Source of the DNA: Schizochytrium sp. TIO01
Taxonomy: Eukaryota; Sar; Bigyra; Thraustochytrida; Thraustochytriidae
NCBI GenBank assembly: GCA_004764695.1
Contig: SMSO01000032.1
Span: 2,006,001 to 2,070,000 of the forward strand
Reading direction: 5' to 3'
DNA: 64,000 nucleotides
Part shown: piece after piece, positions 1 through 9,916 of the stretch
Position numbering within the stretch: position 1 is the first letter of the stretch
How the letters are laid out: the number at the start of each line of letters is the position of its first letter
Notes under the pieces: model-generated
The model's input: the letters and a program-made list of their open reading frames with translations, nothing else
Databases searched by the model: none
What the model was told of the DNA's origin: nothing
Translations under genes and position numbers: made by a program

Positions 1-507
1 ATTAAATATGTCTTTGATCACGGAGCTTCTTGGGACACTTCAGCTGATCTGATGCCTATTGGCTTTCCCCATGCACAAAATAATTATCTACTCACTAATG
101 GAACATGGCGCGTTGCTCTAGTTGAAGATATATCGGGCGACGCTTTAAAGTCTGTGCAGGTGCATTTACATGAGGATATAGATGATCTTTTCAGTAAGAT
201 CCCGCTTGGTCAGGGGCCCTTTACAGAGATGTTTTCACCTATTCAACTGAGCATGAAAGCTGCGATCTTAAATATAGAAGATTGGCCCAACGTCGCAAAG
301 GGTAAGCGAGGTAACGCAATAACTTGTTTACGCGGTAGCACGTCCTTACCCGAATACACTACAGGCTGGGCAGGTTTACCTCCTGTAAGCCCCGTGGATG
401 CTCGCAATAAGCCACTTAAAACTATCGTGCTTATTCCGTATGGCGCTACGGATCTTCGCATATCTGAGTTTCCTACTGCTGCCAATACTAGAATGCAGAA
501 TACTTAA
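1..507 (+). CDS. GH127/DUF1680-like glycosidase, C-terminal part (5' end outside window)
   Basis: The frame is open from base 1, so about 168 residues of a longer protein are visible, ending in TAA at 505-507. The motifs fit the C-terminal beta-sandwich of GH127/DUF1680 proteins (beta-L-arabinofuranosidase-like): NGTWRVALV corresponds to the family's W-x-x-AL strand, the middle has a proline-rich LPPVSPVD segment, and the end reads IVLIPYGATDLRISEFPTA, close to the family's terminal IPYG...LRITEFP signature. Known members remove furanose sugars from glycans; substrate and location cannot be judged without the catalytic N-terminal barrel. A degenerate copy of the same tail lies at about 9.23-9.67 kb, giving a within-window comparison that confirms the frame. 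The internal ATG at 52 is not the true start, because homologous-looking sequence is open upstream of it. Family call fairly sure; enzymatic specificity unknown. Confidence 0.72.
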   Translation: MKYVFDHGASWDTSADLMPIGFPHAQNNYLLTNGTWRVALVEDISGDALKSVQVHLHEDIDDLFSKIPLGQGPFTEMFSPIQLSMKAAILNIEDWPNVAKGKRGNAITCLRGSTSLPEYTTGWAGLPPVSPVDARNKPLKTIVLIPYGATDLRISEFPTAANTRMQNT

Positions 508-1299
508 TCATAATTTTAGTTTAGTTTTTGAAGGGCAGAGAACTCAAAAGATTCCATTAGCACATTATCACATTATGTTCAGCACTAACAATACACAACG
601 TTGTTTCCGAGGAAGCATTGGTGTTTCTTCAGTCTTTATCTAACTGAAAAGCGAAGGCACAGCAAAAAGATGAGAGTAGTGACAGCGCTTCATAATATAT
701 GAAGGCTCCAGGAAGGTATGTTTTCCCTGTACATCACCTGAAGTGCAGCAAAATAAAGGTCATCCTGACGGTGGAAACTGAAACACCTCTAAATAAGTGT
801 TATGCCTCCTATATAGCTCTCAGGGAAGGGGACTTTAACGAGATGAACCAATATACTTGCGAAATAACTCAAGGCCGTAATAATTTTCAAGCTGGGAGTG
901 AAAGAGAATTTGAATTAGCTAGACCTTAACAATAGGGACAACCTTGGCAAGGAAATATTGTGGCGACGAGTGGTGATTGCCTCCCAGATAGTAAGTGCGT
1001 GCTATCTCTAAGAAACACAACGTGTAGGCAAATTGGGGACCCCTTGCAACTGCCCCAATTATTCAATGAAATATAATTGTGTCGGCTATGCTATAATGAA
1101 ACATAATGAGTTGAACATCTAAGGATGAAACAACCTCCATGTTCCAATAACTGATTATAAAGCTCTATTATATATACAAACAAAATTGAATTTCAAAACA
1201 CAGCGCTAAGCAGCTGCCTCATTTTGTCTTCGACTTAGACTTTACTAGAAACACAAAATAAATAGATATGTTATAAGTACCTTCCCAAGAAAGATTGCT
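508..1299. other. Intergenic spacer between GH127-like tail and sulfotransferase-like gene
   Basis: The two flanking genes converge, so this should contain both 3' UTRs. An ATG-started open stretch of 76 codons at 699-929 (+) has no recognisable motif and I do not support it as a gene. Nothing else stands out. Confidence 0.5.
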
Positions 1300-3012
1300 T
1301 CAATACAGAGAATCATCATTTCTACACCACATTTTGTGCCCAGTGATATGCTCGACATACCGCACCCGAGCCTTAAACTCTTCAAGTCCAGCTATGTAAA
1401 GCTGGGCATCTTCAAAAATAAAAGAATCTATCTTTCTCATTTGAGAGAGAGATACATCACTTAGTGAGTGAGAAGTTACACCATGTGTCTGGGAGGTAAT
1501 TTTAGGTCGTTCAACACCTGAGTCGCATATACAGTAGTCTGGTAATTTATGGTGATATTGAAACTCCCACATACACATTGACTCGTGGAAGTATTCTGAA
1601 ATCCCAACAAACCACATATTTTGCATACGACTAATGGCAAGAGATGTATCTGGTTGAAGTAGCTTGGTCTCATAAATACTGTGAAGCCTATCCCACACAC
1701 CACGACAAAGAAACGCACGAGTTTGCATTGACTTTGGATGATAGCATCCAAAGTATCCCTTGCCAGGCCTCCAATGATTGCTGAAGTAGTCAAGCCATTT
1801 GTCCAAAGCTCTTACTGTAGCTTTGTATACCTTAGAGATCTCGCCTTCGAGTCTTTTGAGCAAAAATTTGTTTGCTTCGATATCTGAAGCATTCAATGAA
1901 GTATCCAGTAATGCAGCTTCGGCTTGACTCTTTCTTTCATTAAGCTTCTCGAGCGTTCCACTTGGTACTGCTCGAGGAAACTTTCGATTTGCTTGGTTAA
2001 TCCCATCCCATCCATGCTCGCACTGGAAATACTGTGATAAGAGGTGACTGCGCGGTTCTCGAAGAAAAGTTCCATCATAGTTATTAACAGGGTCAAACTC
2101 TCGCCGATATGGTGTGCCTTCCAGGCAGTCTTCATGAAAATGGTGAGTCGCGCCTTTATACAACTGATCAGCTACACTATACATGAATGCAGTAACTGCA
2201 GTCTTTGGAATGTGCATCATGTTGAATCCTTCGCCAGCTCGCCTTGCAGGATCAATAAGCCGAACTGGCTTCACGTTCATGTATAATTGTTTTTCCTTAA
2301 TTTGAACATCTATGCTTTCCTCCCCGAGACTTTCAGTTGCAGGAGTATGCGACTCTCCGGCATCAGCGGTGCCATTAGCAGAAGAAGGAGAGCTTTCCTC
2401 TTTGATAGTTGCAGGAGTACGCGAATCTCCGGCATCAGCAATGCCATTAGCAGAAGAAAGAGAGCTTTCCTCTTCGATAGTTGCAGGAGTACGAGAATCT
2501 CCGGCATCGGCGATGCCATCAGCAGAAGAAGGAGAGCTTTCCTCTTTGATAGACATCAAGACACTGTCAAGTTGAGCCTGATGTTTGGGTGAGGGGAGGT
2601 TTGTTCGATCTGAAACTTTGTCATTTTCAGTTTGACTTGTGTTCGAGGGGAGAACGTCCATTCCTTCAGCGGGTAAATCCCCTTGGGGTAAATCCAATAC
2701 GATTTCAGGTTGACTTAAGTTCGCTTCTTTAATGGTTGCCTCTTGGGGATGTTGTCTTGATGCCTGAAGTTTCTCAATTTCAAGACTGCCCCGAAGTTTA
2801 GAATCCTCGATGAATATACCAGGTTCATTATTTTCAGATTCTGTCTCGAGCTGGGTTATTGAGACGTCTAATAGGGACATGAATACTGATGATTTACGCC
2901 CCACCCAGAATGAAACCATGTTGGTGCATAGCATGGTGCAACATAGAAACAAGAGCAGTGGCTTGTAACATGTCATCTGCCTTTTAAAGGATGTGTTGCT
3001 CGCAGTCTTCAT
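1300..3012 (-). CDS. Type II membrane sulfotransferase-like protein
   Basis: 570 residues from ATG at 3012. A short basic cytosolic tail is followed by one hydrophobic segment (about residues 16-37), the layout of a Golgi type II enzyme. Then comes a long acidic, Ser/Thr-rich stem with three 24-residue repeats (155-226). The globular part begins near residue 262 with MMHIPKTAVTAF, matching the 5'-phosphosulfate-binding loop HIPKT(A/G)GT of Golgi carbohydrate sulfotransferases. FLREPRSHLLSQY (316-328) resembles the 3'-phosphate-binding R-x-P-x-x-H/R-x-x-S motif. Together these suggest transfer of sulfate from PAPS to a glycan in the Golgi lumen. Oddity: the usual glycine after KTA is valine, so activity is not certain. 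The acceptor is unknown. A sulfate permease in the same window (35.5-37.6 kb) fits a sulfated-polysaccharide pathway, but that link is inference. A sulfotransferase-fold protein of altered function is the main alternative. Confidence 0.7.
   Translation of the reverse strand: MKTASNTSFKRQMTCYKPLLLFLCCTMLCTNMVSFWVGRKSSVFMSLLDVSITQLETESENNEPGIFIEDSKLRGSLEIEKLQASRQHPQEATIKEANLSQPEIVLDLPQGDLPAEGMDVLPSNTSQTENDKVSDRTNLPSPKHQAQLDSVLMSIKEESSPSSADGIADAGDSRTPATIEEESSLSSANGIADAGDSRTPATIKEESSPSSANGTADAGESHTPATESLGEESIDVQIKEKQLYMNVKPVRLIDPARRAGEGFNMMHIPKTAVTAFMYSVADQLYKGATHHFHEDCLEGTPYRREFDPVNNYDGTFLREPRSHLLSQYFQCEHGWDGINQANRKFPRAVPSGTLEKLNERKSQAEAALLDTSLNASDIEANKFLLKRLEGEISKVYKATVRALDKWLDYFSNHWRPGKGYFGCYHPKSMQTRAFLCRGVWDRLHSIYETKLLQPDTSLAISRMQNMWFVGISEYFHESMCMWEFQYHHKLPDYCICDSGVERPKITSQTHGVTSHSLSDVSLSQMRKIDSFIFEDAQLYIAGLEEFKARVRYVEHITGHKMWCRNDDSLY
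2335..2550 (-). repeat. Coding minisatellite, 3 x 72 bp in the stem of the sulfotransferase-like gene
   Basis: Three imperfect in-frame copies of a 24-residue unit of the form I(K/E)EESSxSSAxGxADAGxS(R/H)TPAT. The unit length is a multiple of three, so copy number can change without breaking the frame. The acidic, Ser/Thr/Pro-rich content fits a flexible, possibly O-glycosylated lumenal stem. Confidence 0.85.
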
Positions 3013-3608
3013 CCGATATTCTTCAGAGAATGCTGCAATATTATGGCTTGGACTAGACGCTGCCTTTGTACAAACCTAGCGTAATTTGTCCAATGTTTGT
3101 CTTTGTATGAACTATCTGAGAAGCTATTGAAGGCATATATATGTTGCCCAGCGTATAAGATGCAGTGGGACCAAGTCGTCTCTTCAGCACCAATGTCCTG
3201 AGCAACAATATGGTTTTGATAACCAATTCATTTTGTTCGTACTCTTATATATATATATTCTAATCATCGTGATAACAGTCAGTAGTTTCATCTTATAGTA
3301 CTTAACAAGTTTCAATTTTTAATTTCTATACAAGATTGATAAATCCTCCCTGAATACATTGCTATTGCTATATACCAGTAAAAAGAAAAAAAGATGTTAA
3401 ATTACAACTTCCTCACCTCCAAACCTCTACGCAAACATGGAAGTAAGCGAGTGAGTGAACTTCAGACCACGCTTTGCAGAACCAACACGTAAGAAGTCGA
3501 TAAGAAGAGCGATAATGAAGCCGATAAATTGATCAGTTGTCAGTCAAAAGAGCAAACTAGCCCTATTCTCAGGTATATCACAACTCTTCCTGCTATGACT
3601 ATAGCCCT

Positions 3609-3735
3609 TCTTTTTTCTTTTTCTTCTTTTTTTTTAAACAGTCCCAGTACTAGCAGTTGAAATTAGAACCCACAGCGTCCAGCAATTGGCCAACTGCAAA
3701 GAGTTGCTAGTCCAAATCGTTCTCACTATTGCCAT
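3609..3735 (-). repeat. SINE-like tRNA-derived remnant with A-rich tail
   Basis: Read on the minus strand, GCAGTTGGCC (3688-3697) resembles a tRNA D-arm/A-box (compare AGTTGGCCAGAGCGCTGGAC of ordinary tRNAs), followed by TTGCTGGAC. GGGTTCTAATT (3661-3671) resembles a B-box. An A/G-rich tail complementary to the T-rich run at 3609-3636 follows. The gap between the boxes is about 15 nt shorter than in a tRNA, so the anticodon arm would have to be partly deleted. This would be a retroposed tRNA fragment, not a working tRNA gene. Box matches are by eye only. Confidence 0.3.
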
Positions 3736-5053
3736 GAGCCCATTCCTCCCTACCAGTTAAGGTTTTCTTTGCTTTAAAATGTATAATTAATTACAATAAA
3801 AAGCTCTTTTGTAAGGTGGGGTAATAGACTAACCGCTGACTATATCACCAGCACCTCTCCTACTACGATGATTCATATAGGCCCACTTACGGTAAAACTG
3901 TTATCACAAACACAACGATACCTACCTCTTAAAAGAAGAAAATTCCCTTAACTTTGCCATCATTATAACATCGGCTATCGATCGCCCTCTTAGTTCCGCT
4001 TGGTCAGCCGTTCGATGAGAGTCACGAGTCTTTCTCGTGAAGCTCTCTCAGGCTTCCAGAGCTGTTCTTTCTTCATTTCTCTCTTGTCCTGTCCAAGGAA
4101 ATGGGCAAGAAAGCTGAGTGAGAAAGAAGCATTTCGAGACGAATGCAACGCGAGAAACCCAGCTGGAAGGAAGGAGGGAATCAGAATGCAGGAAGAGCCC
4201 CCCACCAATGGGCTTGACATTCGAAGCCGCCGTGATTGAACATGAGATGGGTAGTTCATCTGGGCAGCCTATGCAAGTTAAGGACAAGATTGTCTGTCCT
4301 TAGCTCGGGATCCTTTGCACTCTAAAACGGAAAACCACATATGAATCACAAGAGATTCAACATTTCGTAGCCCCAACTGTCGCCATGGGACCTCGTAGTT
4401 CAATAGGAGAATTCGAGCTAGCAAAGACTCCTCCCAAATTTGGAGATGTGGCCCCAAGTTATTCTTCATACTTTCCCGCTTTTAATTAATTGATTGGAGC
4501 TAATAGAAAAGCTCGGCAAGCCATCAACGCTGTGCTCGCCGAACTCTATCAGAGGCATTAAGTGACCGCATTGGCTCGAGTTTTTTGGCCAACTTAAAAG
4601 GGTTGAGCTCACCGCCTCTGACCGGTGAGAGTGTCAGCATGTTATGCAAGGGCGACTCTTTCCAGTTTTAGGGATGGCGCATGAAACCACCTCATTGGGA
4701 AGTACTATCCCCTAATAGCTTTTATACATCGAAGTTACTTACTTCTTTGCTACATTCTGCACTCCAAATGGTCAAGGACCCTCGTAGATTTAGGGATTGA
4801 ACTTAACTCTGCAAGAGGTTTTAGAGATTGAATCAAATTTGAGACTATCTACTTAAAAAGCTGGGGATAGGTTATCGGAGGTTTGTAAAGTGGAGGCGTA
4901 GGCTGATTTATTCCTGCTTCAAATTGTTTAATCCTACCTAAGCTTAGAAAGAACTAATCTCCACAAGTTGACCTCTTTTGCTTCATGGGGAGTTTTGGCG
5001 CAGGGAATCACCGGGACCACGCTCACCAGTAGTACTCAGAGGTATACAATCTC

Positions 5054-5079
5054 AAGCCAAACAGCGATTGGTTTGGCTT
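5054..5079. repeat. Short perfect inverted repeat (hairpin)
   Basis: AAGCCAAAC and its exact reverse complement GTTTGGCTT are separated by 8 nt. It lies in non-coding DNA, with no U-run after it and no gene beside it, so no role is assigned. It could mark an element end or be chance. Confidence 0.4.
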
Positions 5080-5786
5080 AAGTTTTAACTCACTACCTCT
5101 AACTAATGACCAAGTAATGAGTGTAAGCTGAGACTATCACTCGTTACCACTACCAAGCCAAATGTATCATGGCACCTACCTACAAGTAGGTATTTCAAAT
5201 ATCAGAAACAGTAGTAGTCCAGCCACTACTTCTATTTAGAAAGTCAGAAAGAACTTTTGAGCTGTGTATATTGATTACAACTTTGAGCTGAAGACTAATC
5301 TGAAGCTATTACACGCTGATTGCCAAGCTGACGAGGTTTGTGAACCGACTGGAGTCTGCATACGGTGCGGGTACTAATGATTCATTTGTGTTGCTGTTCA
5401 CTTCACGTTCACTGATCATAGGCTACTCTTACTCATGAATCAAAACACGCAGATAACAAGCCAACCCAAGAAAAATCGTGCCATCTGGCTGAGAGTAAGC
5501 AACCCTATCTAGCAAATAAACTTTCAGGGGTCTGTTATCCTTGAAGGCTTGGCTACAGATATGGTCCTCGATTTGATCCTCACAAACAGCGAGTTCAGGG
5601 TTCCAAACATTTCACGGCTAAATCCAAAATGTCCCGAATTATGTCTGTCCAATATTCTTGACTAAACTCGCCAGGAAACCTTGTAAAGATCTAAAATCAT
5701 AGATTTGATTGTATGATCATGTTTACACAGCTATTCTTTTAAACTGGGCACGATTTCTTTGCAGAAGAAAGCGTATTGAGCTCACA

Positions 5787-6165
5787 CTACTCGTCCAAAA
5801 ATTGACTCACAACCCCGACAAAATGGGCTAATGCGGCAAATAGGCCTTTTGGTTTACGGACGACGTAGTACGTCCGTAAAAACTGAAGTTTAACTAACGA
5901 AAACATATAAGAGCAAGAATATGTGGTTACTAATAGTGTAAAAGTGCTTAAGGAATCCGAGCCCTCATTTTCGATTTTTTTCCAGAGCTTTTTCGCCCTT
6001 GGGGTGAGAGAATCTTTCACTGCGCGAATCGTTTGTGGCTTTACGTGGTATTTTACAGCCATCTCATCATTTGTAAGATTTTTTTCAGGTAAACCTTTTG
6101 AAGGACCTCTGTACCACAGCCTCGAAAAGTAATGCTCATACTTTTCTTGATCTGGAAGGTAGAGG
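5787..6165 (-). pseudogene. Transposon-like helix-turn-helix remnant
   Basis: One minus-strand frame runs from just downstream of a TAG near 6170 to 5787. Its first half reads like a real protein: YEHYFSRLWYRGPSKGLP, then LTNDEMAVKYHVKPQTIRAV, then a basic stretch ending KKLWKKIENE. The segment NDEMAVKYHVKPQTIR has the spacing of a helix-turn-helix (A-x3-x-V-x3-TIR), as in the DNA-binding parts of many transposases. The second half looks like random translation. There is no catalytic domain and no credible upstream start, so I call it a fragment. The exact superfamily is not recognisable to me. Confidence 0.35.
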
Positions 6166-6927
6166 CCCTACACACCCAAGCATGGCTATTGATTAGATGT
6201 ACAACCCGGAAGCGCCGACACGACACGACTCGACGGTGCGAGCGTTATATTCTTCTCAAAGCTCAGAGGAAGCTTGCACATTGAACAAACCTCGTAAATC
6301 GAGACACAGACTCAATGGGCTCGCGAATAGCAAGTACACATATTGGTTTACGATGTGCAGGAATTGCACGGAAGTAGTGGTCTGCAACAATGCACAGGCG
6401 AGGATCCTTTAACAACCAACTTTGAACAGAAAATCTACAGTGCGGTTCACTTCAGCCGTAAAGCTTTTCTGAAGCTCACTAGTTGCCTTTTGCCGTTCGT
6501 AGCCATAGCCAGGCCAGGCTGGGTTCCAGTGATTATCATCATCATCAGGGAACTCATTTTGGGTGGGTATTGACGGCGAACGCTCGGCGACAATTAATTG
6601 TGAAGTTTTGCCGTCAATGTCCGGCGCCGAGCGGCAGGGGGGTAGAGGCGGCAGCTGCTCTAGAATAGTCAGGGAACACCCACTTCGAAGTGTTGGTGTG
6701 TACCACTTGTGGGTATGTACCACCTGTGGGCTGTCAATAGCCAGCCATTTCGGTAGGCAGGGACTGCGTCAAATGACGGCAGGCCTGTGGATATTTACGC
6801 CAAATTCGGCGTCAAATGCCAGCACGCCGGTAAAAAAGCTGCCATCAAAAGAGCACCTTTCAACAGATATCGAAATAGGAAGATTATTTTTAAAAGATGC
6901 TGTTTTATTTTTATTTGACTGTTTCTA
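6166..6927. other. Intergenic stretch between two decayed remnants
   Basis: It contains an imperfect tandem of a GTACCACYTGTGGG-type unit near 6700-6732. On the minus strand a frame at 6409-6600 includes an acidic string NEFPDDDDNHWNPAWPGYG and a C-terminus without recognisable domains. That frame could be another decayed coding piece, but I cannot support a function. Confidence 0.35.
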
Positions 6928-8402
6928 CTATAAATGCATTCGTAAAATTAATATTGAATCCTCAAAATTCTGGGTCATAGGTCTGAGAGGGCGAAAATTC
7001 ATCTTCCTGATCCTCATGTTGTGCCTTCCTCCGTTTCGACATGCTACAATTATTCTCTGTTGTACAGCTGACCTTTCGTCCATTTGTTTGGGAGGTTTTT
7101 GGCTGTGGCTGAGCAATTTTAAACTCTTCTGGGTAATTTTATAACCCTTCACACTTTGACCAATGTGTACCCTTTCACAATTAGACCAATGTGTAAGATA
7201 AGTACTGCACTTATCCATGAGTTGTATTTCACCTGCATGGTTTTGACAACCTGAAGATCTGTTTTTAATAGATTCCTGGATGAGAAGAGACCACACATAG
7301 GCGACATGAAATGGAGTAACGAACTTGAAGAATGGCGCCACTGTAAGACTTACTGTCATGCTAGGTGGGGTCTGTTTGAAATAAAGGCCAAGAACAAATT
7401 GCATCACTTTACTTATCACTTCTCTGCGGACAAGAGTCTTGTCTTCGTTTGATACCACTTCGTCTGTAAGCAATATGTCTAGTTATCTTGGTTTTTTAGA
7501 ATAGTCACTGATTTTTTAAACTTACCTGGGTCGTGGAAGTCCATCAAATTATCAATGTTGAAATTAAATATGCACCGATTGTCTACATATTCCCCCTCCC
7601 TACCATGTTTCACCTGCAATAAATTTCGTTTGGAGGTTTCAATTGCAAGGACATCATCCATAGACTTTCAACGTCAAGAGCATCTTTGACGTGATGATGT
7701 CCTTCAGGAATGCCAAGTAAAAATGCCATTGCGGGTACGTTCGATCCGACAGATTGCTCACGGATGGCGGATTCGAACTGTTTATACTTGGCTTCTACGC
7801 TGTGATAGAACAAATCTTCTAACCACAGGATTAAAAACTTTGCTTTCATGACATCCTCCCAGAATATCCTGTAAAGCAGGAGTTCTTTCGTCCGGCAGCT
7901 TATTCCCTTTTTAGATTGAAATAGCCCTCTATGCTCCTTGCATATTTCTTTAGTTGCAGCTCCATCTTTGTACCCAAGTGTCTGCAAGGCCTAGTACTCA
8001 ATCTCATAAAGAAGTATCGCAGTTTCATTAATGCCTTGTTTGCGGTATTTGCTCCCAAAAAAAGAGCCCCGTACGGAGCACGATTCTCTCTTCTTGAAGC
8101 GAGCGAAAGAAACTAAATACAGATGAGGTAGTCATGTCAGATATTACCTTCAAGTTAAGAGCAGCAGGGTTGTTAGTTGTTACACCTGTCGCCAAGACAG
8201 CATACTTCGCAGCAAAATCAGCCGTTTCGGTGGTGTCAGTATGAAGATACGCCTTTAGAGTATTGAATCGATTCTGAAACCGTGTCTACATCTCCTGTCG
8301 TTGCAAAGTATCCAACTCTTCATTCTCAGAAACTAACTCTACTTCGATAGGAGAGGCTGGAGCTTGAGATACAGTTCCAGCTGCTACTCTCGCTGTTTCC
8401 AT
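6928..8402 (-). pseudogene. Decayed multi-frame ORF, probably a broken transposon gene
   Basis: Several adjacent minus-strand frames read like protein but are not continuous. An ATG at 8402 starts METARVAAGTVSQAPASP, interrupted by a TAG at 8286-8288. The same frame continues NTLKAYLHTDTTETADFAAK and then AVLATGVTTNNPAALNLK. A second frame covers about 7987-7660 (GYKDGAATKEICKEHRGLF through GIPEGHHHVKDALDVESL). It is continued in a shifted frame by DDVLAIETSKRNLLQVKHG. A further piece at 7473-7150 gives way to a frame ending with a basic patch SKRRKAQHEDQEDEF and SQTYDPEF before a stop near 6965. The breaks (stop plus frame changes) suggest an inactivated gene of perhaps 450-480 codons. I do not recognise the family. 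The alternative, several short introns, is less likely because the good genes in this window are intronless. Confidence 0.45.
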
Positions 8403-8704
8403 CTATAGAACTACGTTTAACGCCTTGGCTATCGCGAAACACTCGTTCCTTCTGCGCTCGCGCCTCGCACCTCGCGCCTCACGTCTGTACCCGAACCTCT
8501 TACCAGCGGCCCTTGAAGAATTGAAAGGCCAATCAGGGTTATGGTTTTGTCCCAGTGCGCCGTACAACTTTGGTTTTGAAGTTCAAGTTGTTAAGCCATA
8601 ATGGGCTGACACTGCACTTTGTGTTCCTCGAGTGGGTTCTGCAATAAATGGTACCACACCTAGCATACTACTAGGTAGTACCTAGTGATATCTAGTATTA
8701 AACT

Positions 8705-9104
8705 TTGAATATCATTAACCGTGATTGCCAAGGTTTTGCTCCGTCACGACAGGCTGACGGTAGTCAAATGGTTCATCATAGTGCACACCAACTTGCACTC
8801 AGAACTAAGAAAGAGTACGCAACTGCTGCTAGGGCCAGTGCCTTCTTCATCGTCTTCAAGTTCCTCTCCAAACAGCCAGCCTCAGAAGCGCCGTCGTGGG
8901 AGGCCATGACTCCCCCTGGAGAATTTGTTACCGATCGAAACACACGTGAATGCAGGTGGTGTGGACAGCTTGTAGTAAGCGACGAATGAGCTCCCCATTG
9001 GGCTTGCCGCTTTATCGAGCTTCGCGCAGTCAATGGCGAAGCATATGCATGTCTACGCAAGGGATCCCAAATCATGGCACCTGAACCTCGATTTCTTATG
9101 ATCT
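8705..9104 (+). pseudogene. BED-type zinc finger / AT-hook-like remnant
   Basis: One plus frame has a serine run followed by PNSQPQKRRRGRP, an AT-hook-like string, and stops at 8907-8909. A neighbouring frame continues with EFVTDRNTRECRWCGQLVV. Read through the TGA at 8987-8989 it supplies HWAC, giving the spacing C-x2-C-x10-H-x2-C seen in BED-like fingers of hAT-type transposases. One frameshift and one stop are needed to join these parts, so the piece is decayed. It lies directly upstream of the GH127-like pseudogene and divergent from the minus-strand remnant at 6.9-8.4 kb. Confidence 0.35.
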
Positions 9105-9230
9105 ATGCAATGGAGGCCAAATTTCTTCACGACTAAGTATGGTGAACTTTGGAATGAGAGTAAAGATTCTCGCGAGCGTGTTGTACAGACCAGCCACGTC
9201 TGGCTTGTAAATTCCCTAGCTAACTCGGAT

Positions 9231-9671
9231 GAATGGTTTCATCCTAGAGACCTCTTGCTTACCAATGGAACGTGGCGATTTGCTCTTGTCGAGAATGTGT
9301 TGAGCGGTACATTAGATTCGTACAAGTACATGTACATCAGATTTAGACAATCTCTTTGCACAAATTCCCCTCAGCTAAGGACCATTCAATGAAATCTATT
9401 CTTCTGTTCATCTTAGTATGAAACTGCTGTGCTCGAGGCAGAAGACTGGCCTAAAGTTCCTCAGGGAAAGCGGGGGAATGCAGTCACATGCTTACGTGGT
9501 AGCACATCTTTGCCTGATTATATTCCAGGCTGGGCAGACTTGCCCCCAGTGAGCCCGATAGATGCCTGCAACAAACTCACCACAACAATAACGCTTATTC
9601 CATACGGCGCAACAGTCCTTCGAGTATCTGAGTTCCCTACAGCAGTGAATACTGGCCTGCGAGCAGCCTGA
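9231..9671 (+). pseudogene. Truncated, frameshifted copy of the GH127-like C-terminus
   Basis: Similar at protein level to residues 1-507 of the window. LLLTNGTWRFALVE pairs with YLLTNGTWRVALVE; DLDNLFAQIPLS pairs with DIDDLFSKIPLG; LSMK then EAEDWPKVPQGKRGNAVTC pairs with IEDWPNVAKGKRGNAITC; the end reads LIPYGATVLRVSEFPTAVN. The copy carries a frame change near 9330-9345, an in-frame TAA where the intact copy has Gln-Gly (about 9378), and a further 1-nt deletion near 9426. Only the last ~440 bp are present, with no catalytic domain upstream. It is therefore a dead partial duplication. The divergence between copies suggests the event is not recent. Confidence 0.8.
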
Positions 9672-9916
9672 AACTCCTCGTTTTTGCTTTTTATTTTGTT
9701 TTTATCATAATTATAAAAAGATAAGATTTTTACAACTATCATTCAATGTAAATTTTATCCAGTGTATATATATATATATGCCATTGCTTGTTCGGAAAAT
9801 GTAATCTGTGGATCCAACGAAACAAGCTCTTACGCAAGGCATTCTTCTACTTTAGTATGAGAGCAAAAACCCTCAACAATTTCCCGCTAAAATCTTCTTT
9901 AGTAAAAAATAACTGG

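Larger units (their letters stand above)
3013..5786. other. Intergenic region, no supported gene
   Basis: AT-rich near the sulfotransferase start, then mixed composition. Short open frames at 3990-4470 have no recognisable motifs and overlap each other on both strands, so they look like chance. The region contains a SINE-like piece (about 3.61-3.74 kb) and a short hairpin (5.05-5.08 kb), listed separately. It probably includes the promoter of the minus-strand gene just above 3012. Confidence 0.5.
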
